Assembly: GCF_009696575.1 (NCBI RefSeq)
Contig: NZ_VULQ01000011.1
Span: 1 to 62,461, forward strand
Reading direction: 5' to 3'
Length of the DNA: 62,461 nucleotides
Origin: Anaerococcus porci
Lineage (GTDB): Bacteria; Bacillota; Clostridia; Tissierellales; Peptoniphilaceae
Position numbers and translations under genes: made by a program
The notes under the pieces: generated by a model
Told to the model about the DNA's origin: nothing
What the model saw: the letters and a program-made list of their open reading frames with translations, nothing else
Databases searched by the model: none
Shown: piece after piece, positions 7,903-16,123 of the stretch
Layout: each line of letters begins with the position of its first letter
Numbering within the stretch: position 1 is the first letter of the stretch

Positions 7903-9306
7903 ATGGAAAAAAACAAAAATAAACAAAATCATAGACCTTTTGGTGTCAAAGACCAGCTAGGTTATATATTTGGAGATATGGCAGGAAGTTTTGTAAACTT
8001 AACTTTCGATGCTTTTTATTTAATATTTGCAACCTATGTTTTAAATATTGATCCTAAATTTATGTCAACACTGTTTCTAGTGGCAAGATTATTCGATGCT
8101 ATCAATGACCCTATTATTGGATCATTTCCTGATAGATGGAGGCTTGGTAAAAGTGGAGATAAGTTTAAACCATGGATTAAGTTATTTATGTGGCCACTTG
8201 CAGCCTCAATATTCTTTGGTTTTATGAATATAAATTCTTGGGGAGTATCAGAAAGTTTTAAACATATTTGGGTAGCTTTTTTCTATATTCTTTATGGAAT
8301 GAGTTATACAGGAACATCAATGCCTTTTGGGGCTATGGCAAATGTAGTTACAAAAAAACCTGAAGAAAGATCAAAACTCTCAGCATCTAGAGCAATAGGT
8401 GGTACAGCAATAGGATTCGGATTTTTAGGTCTTGTACCATTATTAATTTGGGATAAACAAAATAATCCTAATCCACAAGGTTACATGATAATGGCTATTA
8501 TAGCAGCACTAGGATGTTTAATTTCATATACATTATTAAATAAATTGACAATTGAGAGATATTCATCACCTAATTATGACAATGAAAAAAAGGAAGGATA
8601 TTCATTTACCAAAACATTAAAAGAAGCACTAAAAAATAGACCTCTTCTAGGAATAATGCTTGCTTCTATAGGTTCTTTAATCTATATAACAGGAAACTCT
8701 CAGTTTGGAGGATTCGTTTATAAGGAATTTTATCAAGCTCCAAAGATGCAAACAATTGCTACATTTTTACAAATTCCTATTACTGTAGCCTTATTCTTTA
8801 TAGGACCAAAATTAGGTCAAAAATATGGAAAAAGAAATGTACTCTCAATAGCTTTAGTATTTAACTTAATTGTTTCAGCTTTTCTTTTCTTTGTACCTAT
8901 TAAAAGTGTAGGATTTTATGCTTTGCTTTATTCTATAGGAAATATTGGTCAATCATTCTTTATACTTTATGTTTGGGCCTTTGTTGGGGATGCTATAGAC
9001 TATCATGAGTATAAATTTAATTCTAGAAATGATGGAACCCTTTACTCAACTTATACATTTTCAAGAAAAATTGGTACGACCATAGTGTCTGCAGGTGCAA
9101 CTGCAATTCTTGCAGCAATAGGATTTGTATCAGGAGCAGATGCACAATCACATGAAGTTGTAACTGCGGTAAGATCTTTAGGAACTGCTATACCTTTTAT
9201 AGCTTGTATAGTTGAACTTATAGGAATTAAATTAGTGTTCAATTTGACTGCAAAAGATAGTGAAAAAATATCACATGAACTTGCGAAAAGAGAAAGTAAT
9301 GATTAA
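7903..9306 (+). CDS. GPH-family (glycoside-pentoside-hexuronide:cation) symporter
   Basis: 467-aa 12-TM major-facilitator protein. The GPH hallmarks are RPFGVKDQLGYIFGDMAG at the N-terminus, FDAINDPIIGSFPDRWR (the D-x4-G-x-x-x-D loop motif) and YHEYKFNSRNDGTLYST in the C-terminal half. It starts 9 bp after the hydrolase gene and overlaps the amidohydrolase gene by 8 bp, so the three are translated together. The substrate is likely a glucuronide or other hexuronate derivative, given the glucuronate operon just downstream (inference). Confidence 0.88.
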   Translation: MEKNKNKQNHRPFGVKDQLGYIFGDMAGSFVNLTFDAFYLIFATYVLNIDPKFMSTLFLVARLFDAINDPIIGSFPDRWRLGKSGDKFKPWIKLFMWPLAASIFFGFMNINSWGVSESFKHIWVAFFYILYGMSYTGTSMPFGAMANVVTKKPEERSKLSASRAIGGTAIGFGFLGLVPLLIWDKQNNPNPQGYMIMAIIAALGCLISYTLLNKLTIERYSSPNYDNEKKEGYSFTKTLKEALKNRPLLGIMLASIGSLIYITGNSQFGGFVYKEFYQAPKMQTIATFLQIPITVALFFIGPKLGQKYGKRNVLSIALVFNLIVSAFLFFVPIKSVGFYALLYSIGNIGQSFFILYVWAFVGDAIDYHEYKFNSRNDGTLYSTYTFSRKIGTTIVSAGATAILAAIGFVSGADAQSHEVVTAVRSLGTAIPFIACIVELIGIKLVFNLTAKDSEKISHELAKRESND

Positions 9307-10159
9307 GTATGATGATCATGTTCATTTATCTCCTATAAAAGGTAGAAAGATAAATGGCCAAGACCTAATAACAAGTGAAGAAATGATAAAGTCAATGGAT
9401 AAGAGGGACATAGATGTATCAGTAATAATGACTACTTCATTGAAAGGCGAAGGCTCAAATGAAGAAGCCTTAGAAATTATCAAGAAATACCCTAATCGAT
9501 TCATGTATATGGCTACCTTTAATCTTTGTTTAAATGAAACTGATTTAGATAAAAGGATTAAAGAAGAAAAAGAAAAAGGTGCCATAGGTATAGGAGAACT
9601 AGTAGAAAATCAAGAAATAGAATCTTTCGATATTCAAAAGCTTTTTAAAGTGGCTGAGGCAAATAAGATGCCGATTTTATTTCATATGGCTCATCAAATG
9701 GGAAATTCTTATGGAATTTATGATAAAGCTCTTTTACCAGAGCTTGAGAAATCACTTAAAAAATATAAAGATTTAATCATAATAGGACATTCTCAACCAT
9801 TCTGGTACGAAATGTATAATAAAAATAGTGATGTTAGTCCTGAGGAAAGAAACTCATATCCAAAAGATATAGTAAATGAAGAAGGAAGACTATTTGATCT
9901 TTTAAGAGAAAATTCAAATCTTTATTGTGATCTGTCAGCAAATTCTGCTGGAAATGCAATAATGAGAAATAAAAGCATGGGAATAGATTTTTTAAAAGAA
10001 TTCCAAGATAGATTAATATTTGGTACGGATATATATAATAAAGATCAATATTTTCCTTTGGCAGATTATCTCAAGAAATTGCTTGATGATGGAGATATAA
10101 ATAAAGACATCTATGAAAAAATATTTTCTAAGAATTTTGAAAAAGTTTTTCTGCATTAA
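9299..10159 (+). CDS. Amidohydrolase-family metal-dependent hydrolase (PF04909 type)
   Basis: 286-aa TIM-barrel hydrolase. The DDHVHL motif (H7, H9) provides the first two metal ligands. FHMAHQMG and IGHSQPFWYEMY supply later histidines, and FGTDIYNKDQY the terminal Asp. ATG 9299 is chosen over an earlier in-frame GTG (9260) because it gives the normal short N-terminus before the HxH motif and a typical 8-bp overlap with the symporter gene. This family includes lactonases and decarboxylases, so it may act after the adjacent alpha/beta hydrolase. The substrate is unknown. Confidence 0.8.
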   Translation: MIKYDDHVHLSPIKGRKINGQDLITSEEMIKSMDKRDIDVSVIMTTSLKGEGSNEEALEIIKKYPNRFMYMATFNLCLNETDLDKRIKEEKEKGAIGIGELVENQEIESFDIQKLFKVAEANKMPILFHMAHQMGNSYGIYDKALLPELEKSLKKYKDLIIIGHSQPFWYEMYNKNSDVSPEERNSYPKDIVNEEGRLFDLLRENSNLYCDLSANSAGNAIMRNKSMGIDFLKEFQDRLIFGTDIYNKDQYFPLADYLKKLLDDGDINKDIYEKIFSKNFEKVFLH

Positions 10160-10258
10160 AAAATTAACTTATTTATGTAAATAAGAGAGAATTTTATATT
10201 AATTATTTAAATAAATATAAAAATATATAAAATTCTTACAAATAAATGATAAAATAAG

Positions 10259-10296
10259 ACTCAAAGCTTTAAATTTAAGGCTTTGAGTTTTACTTT
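10259..10296 (+). terminator. Rho-independent terminator after the amidohydrolase operon
   Basis: A 9-bp perfect stem ACTCAAAGC/GCTTTGAGT (10259-10267, 10280-10288) is followed by TTTACTTT. Confidence 0.8.
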
Positions 10297-10428
10297 GACA
10301 AAAATAGTTTATCCTTGTATTTTATAAAAAATTATGATATCCTATTTTAGGATAGAAATTAAATAACAAGTAATCTTTTTACGAAGATTAAAATAGTAAG
10401 GCCTAGGCCTTATATAAAAACAAGAAAA

Positions 10429-10442
10429 TGTAAGCGGTTACA
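10429..10442 (+). promoter_or_regulatory. LacI-family operator, copy 1 (autoregulatory)
   Basis: TGTAAGCGGTTACA has the core GTAAnCGnTTAC. It is identical to copy 2 and shares the core with the site at 6380. It also differs by one base from the CcpA cre consensus, so catabolite control is an alternative reading. Confidence 0.65.
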
Positions 10443-10535
10443 GCAATACTTGTAATTTTCTATCAATAATTATATTAATTTAATAAATTCTTAGATTGCT
10501 CTTGAAATAAAAGTGAATAGCTGATATCATAAAAA

Positions 10536-10549
10536 TGTAAGCGGTTACA
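10536..10549 (+). promoter_or_regulatory. LacI-family operator, copy 2 (autoregulatory)
   Basis: It is identical to the 10429-10442 site, 107 bp further on and 84 bp before the LacI start codon. Two identical sites about ten helical turns apart suggest looping by a tetramer or cooperative autoregulation (inference). Confidence 0.65.
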
Positions 10550-10633
10550 GATTGATATATATTTATAGAAAAAAAGCATTTTCATATAACTGGTAAAAAT
10601 ATTATCAAAAGATTGTGCTTAACAGGAGTAGTT

Positions 10634-11629
10634 ATGAACATATATGATGTAGCAGATTATGCAAATGTATCGGTTGCTACTGTATCGAGAGTTATTAATA
10701 ATACTGGAAAAGTATCCGATAAAACTCGAAAAAAGGTAGAGAAGGCAATCAAAGATTTAAATTATGTACCCAATGATGTAGCAAGGGCTCTTGCTTCAAG
10801 TAGGACTAACTACATCGGCGTTATGGTTGGTAATATAAGAAATTATTTTGATAACCAATCAGCCTATGAAATTGAAAGAAATCTTAAAAAACATGAAGTC
10901 GTTTCTATTCTTTGCAATACTTCAGACTATGATGATGAAAAGCTTGATTACCTTAAAGTTCTAAGAGAAAAGAAGGTTGATGGAATTATAACCGTAGGTT
11001 CAACCTATGCTGAACTTGACTTTCTAAATGTTCTTTCTAGACTAAGCAAGGATATCCCTATTGTCATGATAAATGTAAAAAGTGATATTAAGGGAGATAA
11101 GCTTTCTTATGTATGTTGTGATGAGGTAGATGCAATGGAACAATCACTTGCCTTTTTTAAGAAAAAGGGATATAAAAAGCCTCTACTTATATCAAGAGAC
11201 TTAGGTTTTTTAACTCGTGCATCTATTACTAAGCAAGCAGGTTTTATAAAAGGACTTAAGACATACTTTCCGGAAAATGATTTTTTGGAAATTTTAGTCA
11301 AGGATATTGATGAGGAGATAGATGACATTATTGCATATATCAAAAGAGAAGGTGTAGATGTAATTCAATTTGAGGTAGACCTTATTGCAGTTAAATTTTA
11401 TAAAAAATTCTATGAAAAAGGGATAAGGATTCCTGAAGATATAGGTATATGCGGTTTTGATAATGAAATACTTACAGACTACACCCACAAGAGAATATCT
11501 AGCATAGATCAAAGAATTGATAAACTCGCAAAAACAGCGGTTGATACTTTGATTGATATAGGTCTTGGTAAGGATTTCGAGAAAGTAAAAATGATTAAGG
11601 CTAAATTTATAGAAAAAGAAACGATTTAA
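10634..11629 (+). CDS. LacI-family transcriptional regulator
   Basis: 331-aa repressor. The N-terminal helix-turn-helix is IYDVADYANVSVATVSRVINNTGKVSDKTRKKVEKAI, followed by hinge helix NDVARALASSRT. The remaining 270 residues form a periplasmic-binding-protein-like effector domain with GICGFDNEILTDYTHKRISSIDQ near the end. The start at ATG 10634 has AGGAG 7 bp upstream; a TTG at 10613 is in frame but lacks a ribosome site. It sits between the alpha/beta hydrolase operon and the glucuronate operon. Operators it probably recognises occur upstream of itself and upstream of the hydrolase operon. Confidence 0.9.
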   Translation: MNIYDVADYANVSVATVSRVINNTGKVSDKTRKKVEKAIKDLNYVPNDVARALASSRTNYIGVMVGNIRNYFDNQSAYEIERNLKKHEVVSILCNTSDYDDEKLDYLKVLREKKVDGIITVGSTYAELDFLNVLSRLSKDIPIVMINVKSDIKGDKLSYVCCDEVDAMEQSLAFFKKKGYKKPLLISRDLGFLTRASITKQAGFIKGLKTYFPENDFLEILVKDIDEEIDDIIAYIKREGVDVIQFEVDLIAVKFYKKFYEKGIRIPEDIGICGFDNEILTDYTHKRISSIDQRIDKLAKTAVDTLIDIGLGKDFEKVKMIKAKFIEKETI

Positions 11630-11701
11630 GCAAAATAAAAGTAAATTTTTATAAAATTTGGGTAATAATCTAATAAGTTAAGTTGGAGTTTAAGAAAAAT
11701 G

Positions 11702-11772
11702 TGGCGGTGTTAGAAATTTAACATAAACTTCTAATATTTAATATACCAAAATCTAATTTTCACATCGCCACT
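11702..11772 (+). promoter_or_regulatory. Dyad-flanked stretch between the LacI gene and the glucuronate operon
   Basis: GTGGCGGTG (from 11702) and CACATCGCCAC (ending 11771) form an imperfect GC-rich stem that closes about 50 AT-rich bases. It could be a terminator for the LacI gene without a U-tail, or a leader structure. No known RNA family is recognised. Confidence 0.25.
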
Positions 11773-11793
11773 TAAGTCTATTTTTATAAATTG

Positions 11794-11811
11794 AGATATA
11801 GCATTATATCT
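11794..11811 (+). promoter_or_regulatory. 18-bp dyad upstream of the glucuronate operon, possible operator
   Basis: AGATATA-GCAT-TATATCT is a perfect 7-bp-arm inverted repeat 49 bp before the uxuB start. It is unlike the GTAAnCGnTTAC sites, so the operon may answer to a regulator other than the adjacent LacI protein. Confidence 0.4.
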
Positions 11812-11859
11812 AGTTGGATGTTGCTTGGTTTTATATTTTAATAAAGAAAGGGAGAGTGT

Positions 11860-13437
11860 ATGAAACTAAATTTAGAAAATTTGAGTAAAATCAAAGAAAA
11901 GGTTGATAAAAAGCCTTGCTTTGATGTAGAAAAGTTAGTAGATGATTCTATTAAAGATCCGAAATGGCTTGCATTTGGTTCAGGCAATATCTTTAGAGGA
12001 TACATTGCAAGAATTGGGCAAGATATGATAAATGCTGGGGAGTTTGACAGAGGAATTTCTGTAGTAGAAACATTTGATGAAGAAATTATTGAAAAAATTT
12101 ACAAACCACATGATAATCTTGCCTTATCAGTTACTCTTCATAAAGATGGAAAGTTTGATACAAATTTAATTGCAAACCTTGTAGAAAGCCTAACTCTTAA
12201 AGATAAAGATAGGATTGAAGAGATCTTCTTAAATGATAATCTTCAAATTGCAAGTTTTACTATAACAGAAAAAGGATATAACCTATATGCTCCAAATGGA
12301 GAGTTAATGGACGTAGTAAAAGCTGATCTTGAAAATAATCCAGAAGATGCAAAACACCTTATGAGTATTTTAACAAATCTTTTGTACAAGAGATTTAAGA
12401 AAAATGCAAAAGAACTTACTCTTTTAAGTCTTGATAATTGTTCGAAAAATGGAGATAAGGTAAAAGATTCTGTAATGCTTATAGCTAATAAATGGAATGA
12501 AGATGGTAAGGTTTCAGATGAATTTATAACATACCTTAATGAAAAAGTATCCTATCCTTGGACAATGATTGATAAAATTACCCCAAGACCTGCAAAGGAA
12601 GTTCAAGAATATGTAGAAGGTTTAGGTTTTTCTGAGATGGATACAGTTGTTACAGGCAAAAATACCTATATTGCACCATTTGTAAACAGTGAAGAAGCAG
12701 AATATCTAGTTATGGAAGATGACTTCAAAAATGGTAGACCTGACTTTTCAAAGGTAGGAGTATATCTTGCTGATAGAGAAACTGTAAATAAGGTTGAAAC
12801 AATGAAGGTTACAACATGTCTTAACCCACTTCATACAGTTCTTGCAACATATGGATGTGTTCTAGGATATGAATCAATCTCAGCTGAGATGAAAGATGAA
12901 GAACTTGTAAGTCTTATTAAAAAAATCGGCTATGATGAAGCTCTTCCAGTAGTTGTAAATCCAGGAATCTTAGATCCTAAAGAATTTATAGATGAAGTTA
13001 TAAATGTAAGATTTCCTAACAGATTTATACCAGATACACCACAAAGAATAGCAACAGATACTTCACAAAAAGTAGCTATAAGATTTGGTGAAACAATAAA
13101 ATCTTATGTAAATGAAGAAGGAAAAGACCCTAAAGATTTAAAATATATACCACTAGCTTTAGCAGGATGGTTAAGATATCTATTAGGTGTAAATGATGAT
13201 GGAGAAAAGTTCGAGCTTTCATCAGATCCTTTGATGGATGAACTACAAAAGGACCTAGAAGGAATAAAACTTGGTGAATTCAAGGAAACAGAGGGACTTG
13301 ATAATCTTTTAAGAAATGAAAGAATATTTGGACTTAATCTTGAAGAGGTAGGATTAGCTGACAAGGTAAAAGAATACTTTAAAGAACTTTCTGAAAAACC
13401 AGGTTCAGTAAGAGAAACCCTTAAAAAATACTTATAA
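11860..13437 (+). CDS. uxuB: Fructuronate reductase (D-mannonate oxidoreductase), mannitol dehydrogenase family
   Basis: 525-aa polyol-type long-chain dehydrogenase interconverting D-fructuronate and D-mannonate with NAD(H). The N-terminal domain has WLAFGSGNIFRGYIARIGQDM as the dinucleotide fold entry. The catalytic region holds MIDKITPRP, the conserved Lys motif of this family. The C-terminal domain has RFPNRFIPDTPQRIATDTSQK. It is first gene of the glucuronate operon, with an AAAGGGAGAG ribosome site, and is followed after 18 bp by uxuA, the next step. Confidence 0.9.
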   Translation: MKLNLENLSKIKEKVDKKPCFDVEKLVDDSIKDPKWLAFGSGNIFRGYIARIGQDMINAGEFDRGISVVETFDEEIIEKIYKPHDNLALSVTLHKDGKFDTNLIANLVESLTLKDKDRIEEIFLNDNLQIASFTITEKGYNLYAPNGELMDVVKADLENNPEDAKHLMSILTNLLYKRFKKNAKELTLLSLDNCSKNGDKVKDSVMLIANKWNEDGKVSDEFITYLNEKVSYPWTMIDKITPRPAKEVQEYVEGLGFSEMDTVVTGKNTYIAPFVNSEEAEYLVMEDDFKNGRPDFSKVGVYLADRETVNKVETMKVTTCLNPLHTVLATYGCVLGYESISAEMKDEELVSLIKKIGYDEALPVVVNPGILDPKEFIDEVINVRFPNRFIPDTPQRIATDTSQKVAIRFGETIKSYVNEEGKDPKDLKYIPLALAGWLRYLLGVNDDGEKFELSSDPLMDELQKDLEGIKLGEFKETEGLDNLLRNERIFGLNLEEVGLADKVKEYFKELSEKPGSVRETLKKYL

Positions 13438-13455
13438 GAATAGAGGTAAAAGCTT

Positions 13456-14532
13456 ATGAAGATGACATTTAGGCACTATGGAAATGACGACCCTATATCA
13501 CTAGAATATGTTGCTCAAATTCCAGGCGTTACTGGAGTTATGGTAATGATGAATGAGTGGGAAGCAGGAGAAGTTTGGGAAAAGGACGTATTCCAAGAAT
13601 ATGTAGACAAATGCCATGCAGTTGGTCTTGAATGTGAAATTATTGAATCAATCAATGTTCACGAAGACATAAAAATGGGACTTCCAACTAGAGATAAATA
13701 TATAGAAAATTATAAGCAATCTCTAAGAAATGTTGCAGCTTGCGGAGTTAAAACTGTAATATATAACTTCATGCCAGTGTTTGACTGGGTTAAAACAGAC
13801 CTTAAGAAAGAATTGCCAGACGGATCAAACACTCTAGCCTTTGATCAAGATAAGGTAGAAGGACTTTCACCACGTGATATGGTAGATGAAATCCTCGATG
13901 GAGCAGGAAACTTTGAACTTCCAGGTTGGGAACCTGAGAGATTATCTCAACTTGAAGATACTCTTAAGGTTTATGAAGACATAGACGAAGATAAATTAAG
14001 AGAAAATTACAAATACTTCCTTGAAGCAATTATACCTGTTTGTGAAGAAGTAGGAATCAAGATGGCAGTTCACCCAGATGATCCAGCTTGGCCAATCTTT
14101 AATATTCCAAGAATCACATCTACACCAGAAGATTTAGAAAAGATTGTAAATCTTGTAGATAGTCCATCTAATACACTTTGTATATGTACAGGATCTCTTG
14201 GATCAAGAAAAGAAAACAACGTGCCTGAAATAATCTATGACTTTGCAAAAAGAGGCAAGATTGGTGCAATGCACGTAAGAAATATCAAGTTTACAGGAGA
14301 TAAGCAATTTTATGAATCTGCTCACCTTTCAAGTGCAGGAAGTCTTGATATGTATGAGATAATGAAAGCCTTATACGATGCAGGTTTTGATGGCTATCTT
14401 CGTCCAGACCATGGAAGAATGATTTGGGGAGAAGAAGGAAGAGCAGGTTATGGACTTTATGATAGGGCACTAGGAGTTGCTTATATCAATGGTTTATGGG
14501 AAGCAATAGATAAAAATAATAAAAGAAAATAG
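13456..14532 (+). CDS. uxuA: Mannonate dehydratase
   Basis: 358-aa TIM-barrel enzyme dehydrating D-mannonate to 2-keto-3-deoxygluconate. It opens with MKMTFRHYGNDDPISLEYVAQIPGVTGVM, the standard UxuA start. It contains MAVHPDDPAWPIFNIPRI, CICTGSLGSR, MHVRNIKFTG and a C-terminal LRPDHGRMIWGEE, which carry the conserved metal-binding His, Cys and Asp residues of the family. Length is typical. It lies between uxuB and the TRAP transporter genes. Confidence 0.95.
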   Translation: MKMTFRHYGNDDPISLEYVAQIPGVTGVMVMMNEWEAGEVWEKDVFQEYVDKCHAVGLECEIIESINVHEDIKMGLPTRDKYIENYKQSLRNVAACGVKTVIYNFMPVFDWVKTDLKKELPDGSNTLAFDQDKVEGLSPRDMVDEILDGAGNFELPGWEPERLSQLEDTLKVYEDIDEDKLRENYKYFLEAIIPVCEEVGIKMAVHPDDPAWPIFNIPRITSTPEDLEKIVNLVDSPSNTLCICTGSLGSRKENNVPEIIYDFAKRGKIGAMHVRNIKFTGDKQFYESAHLSSAGSLDMYEIMKALYDAGFDGYLRPDHGRMIWGEEGRAGYGLYDRALGVAYINGLWEAIDKNNKRK

Positions 14533-14552
14533 AAAGATAAAAGAGGGACATA

Positions 14553-15578
14553 ATGAACAAGAAGCTAAAAACAATTATTTTAAGCCTATTAATGGTATTA
14601 ATATTAGCATCATGTTCATCAAATGAAAAAGAATCAAAAATAATTGTAAGAGTAGGACACAATCAATCTCAAAAGCATCCAACCCATCTTGGACTTTTGG
14701 AATTTGAAAAGTATGTAGAAGGAAAGCTTGGAGATAAATATGATATCCAAGTTTTTCCCTCTGAATTACTCGGTAGCCAAACTGATATGGTTCAATTAAC
14801 TCAAACAGGAGCTATTGATATTTGTGTTGCAAGTAATGCAATACTAGAAACATTTGATGACGTATATGAAATATTTAACCTACCATACTTATTTGCATCA
14901 GAAGAGTCTTATCATAAGGTAATGGATGATAAGTCTATAACAGATCCAATTTTTTCATCTACAAAAGAGGGTGGATTTGTTGGAGTAACTTGGCTTGATG
15001 CTGGAAGTAGGTCGTTTTATACAAAAAATACTAGGATTGAAAAACCTGAAGATCTAAAAGGACTTAAAATAAGAGTTCAGCAATCACCTACAAACGTTAA
15101 AATGATGGATATGTTTGGAGCAAGTGCTTCTCCTATGGGATTTGGTGAAGTATACACTGCCCTTCAATCAGGAATTATAGATGGGGCAGAAAACAATGAG
15201 ATGTCCCTTACAGATAATGGTCATGGTGAAATTTGTAAATACTATTCTTATGATATGCACCAAATGGTACCAGATATAGTTATAGCAAATTATGACTGGC
15301 TTGAAAATATGCCAAAGGAAGATAGAAAAGTATTTGAAGAAGGATTTGAGGTTTTATCAAAGGCCCAAAGAAAAGAGTGGAAGAGTGCAGTAGAAAATGC
15401 AAAACAAAAAGCAGCTGAAATGGGAGTAGAATTTATCTATCCTGATCAAAAGCCTTTTTCTGATGCTGTTGAGCCACTTAAAGAAGAAGTAATATCACGA
15501 AATGAAAAATTAAAACCATATTACGAAAAAATCAAAGAATACAATGAAAAGTATCCAGCAAAGGAGGACAATAAATGA
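14553..15578 (+). CDS. TRAP transporter solute-binding lipoprotein (DctP family)
   Basis: 341-aa extracytoplasmic binding protein. A lipoprotein signal peptide ends in the lipobox LASC (Cys21), so it is membrane-anchored in a Gram-positive envelope. The mature part has RVGHNQSQKHPTHLGLLEFEKYVE, GLKIRVQQSPTNVKMMDMFGASASPMGFGEVYTALQSG and GAENNEMS. The first of these contains the Arg that clamps the substrate carboxylate. It overlaps the DctQ gene by 4 bp. Glucuronate is the expected ligand from context. Confidence 0.92.
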   Translation: MNKKLKTIILSLLMVLILASCSSNEKESKIIVRVGHNQSQKHPTHLGLLEFEKYVEGKLGDKYDIQVFPSELLGSQTDMVQLTQTGAIDICVASNAILETFDDVYEIFNLPYLFASEESYHKVMDDKSITDPIFSSTKEGGFVGVTWLDAGSRSFYTKNTRIEKPEDLKGLKIRVQQSPTNVKMMDMFGASASPMGFGEVYTALQSGIIDGAENNEMSLTDNGHGEICKYYSYDMHQMVPDIVIANYDWLENMPKEDRKVFEEGFEVLSKAQRKEWKSAVENAKQKAAEMGVEFIYPDQKPFSDAVEPLKEEVISRNEKLKPYYEKIKEYNEKYPAKEDNK

Positions 15579-16123
15579 GAAAATTTCTAGATAATGTAAT
15601 GAGAATTTTATCGGCTATAACCCTTGCTGTGATGCTAGTGTTAGTGCTTTGGCAAGTATTTACAAGATATATACTTAACAATTCTGCTACATGGACAGAA
15701 GAGCTTACAGCCTATCTTTTCGCTTGGTCCACACTTTTTGGAGCAAGTCTTGTAGTAGGTGAGAGAGGTCATATGAACATACCAGTAGTTATGGACAGGA
15801 GAAGTCCACATACACAAAAAATAGTAGGGATATTTGCGGAAGTTATAATCTTTTTATTCTCAGCTATAATCCTTGTTTATGGTGGATATTCCATAACAAA
15901 ACTTGCTATGGGACAAATGACATCTTCCTTATCAGTGCCAATAGGAATCTTTTATATACCTATATTTGTTACAGGTGTAATTAATATGATTTATGCAATA
16001 CTTAATATAAAAGATATAGTTGATGGAAAGATTGTATTTACACAAAAATCTTCAGTTGAGGAATCTTCGACAGAAAGTGCCTTAGATAGCGAAACAGAAA
16101 AATACCTAGGAGGTGATAAATAA
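15575..16123 (+). CDS. TRAP transporter small permease (DctQ)
   Basis: 182-aa membrane protein with four TM helices. Motifs are VFTRYILNNSATWTEELTAYLFAWSTLFGAS and RGHMNIPVVMDR, characteristic of DctQ subunits. An ATGA overlap links it to the binding-protein gene. Its stop overlaps the start of DctM by one base, with an AGGAGGTG ribosome site inside its own 3' end at 16108-16115. Confidence 0.92.
   Translation: MRKFLDNVMRILSAITLAVMLVLVLWQVFTRYILNNSATWTEELTAYLFAWSTLFGASLVVGERGHMNIPVVMDRRSPHTQKIVGIFAEVIIFLFSAIILVYGGYSITKLAMGQMTSSLSVPIGIFYIPIFVTGVINMIYAILNIKDIVDGKIVFTQKSSVEESSTESALDSETEKYLGGDK

Larger units (their letters stand above)
10160..10633. other. 474-bp regulatory intergenic region ahead of the LacI gene
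   Basis: No coding potential is seen. It holds a terminator (10259-10296), a 16-bp perfect palindrome TAAGGCCTAGGCCTTA (10397-10412), and two identical LacI/cre-like operators 107 bp apart (10429-10442 and 10536-10549). The rest is AT-rich. Confidence 0.7.

Noticed and set aside
10429-10549. CcpA cre sites as the sole explanation of TGTAAGCGGTTACA
   Set aside because: They are one base off the cre consensus, lie in duplicate in front of a LacI gene and share a core with 6380. Cognate LacI operators are more likely, though cre is not excluded.
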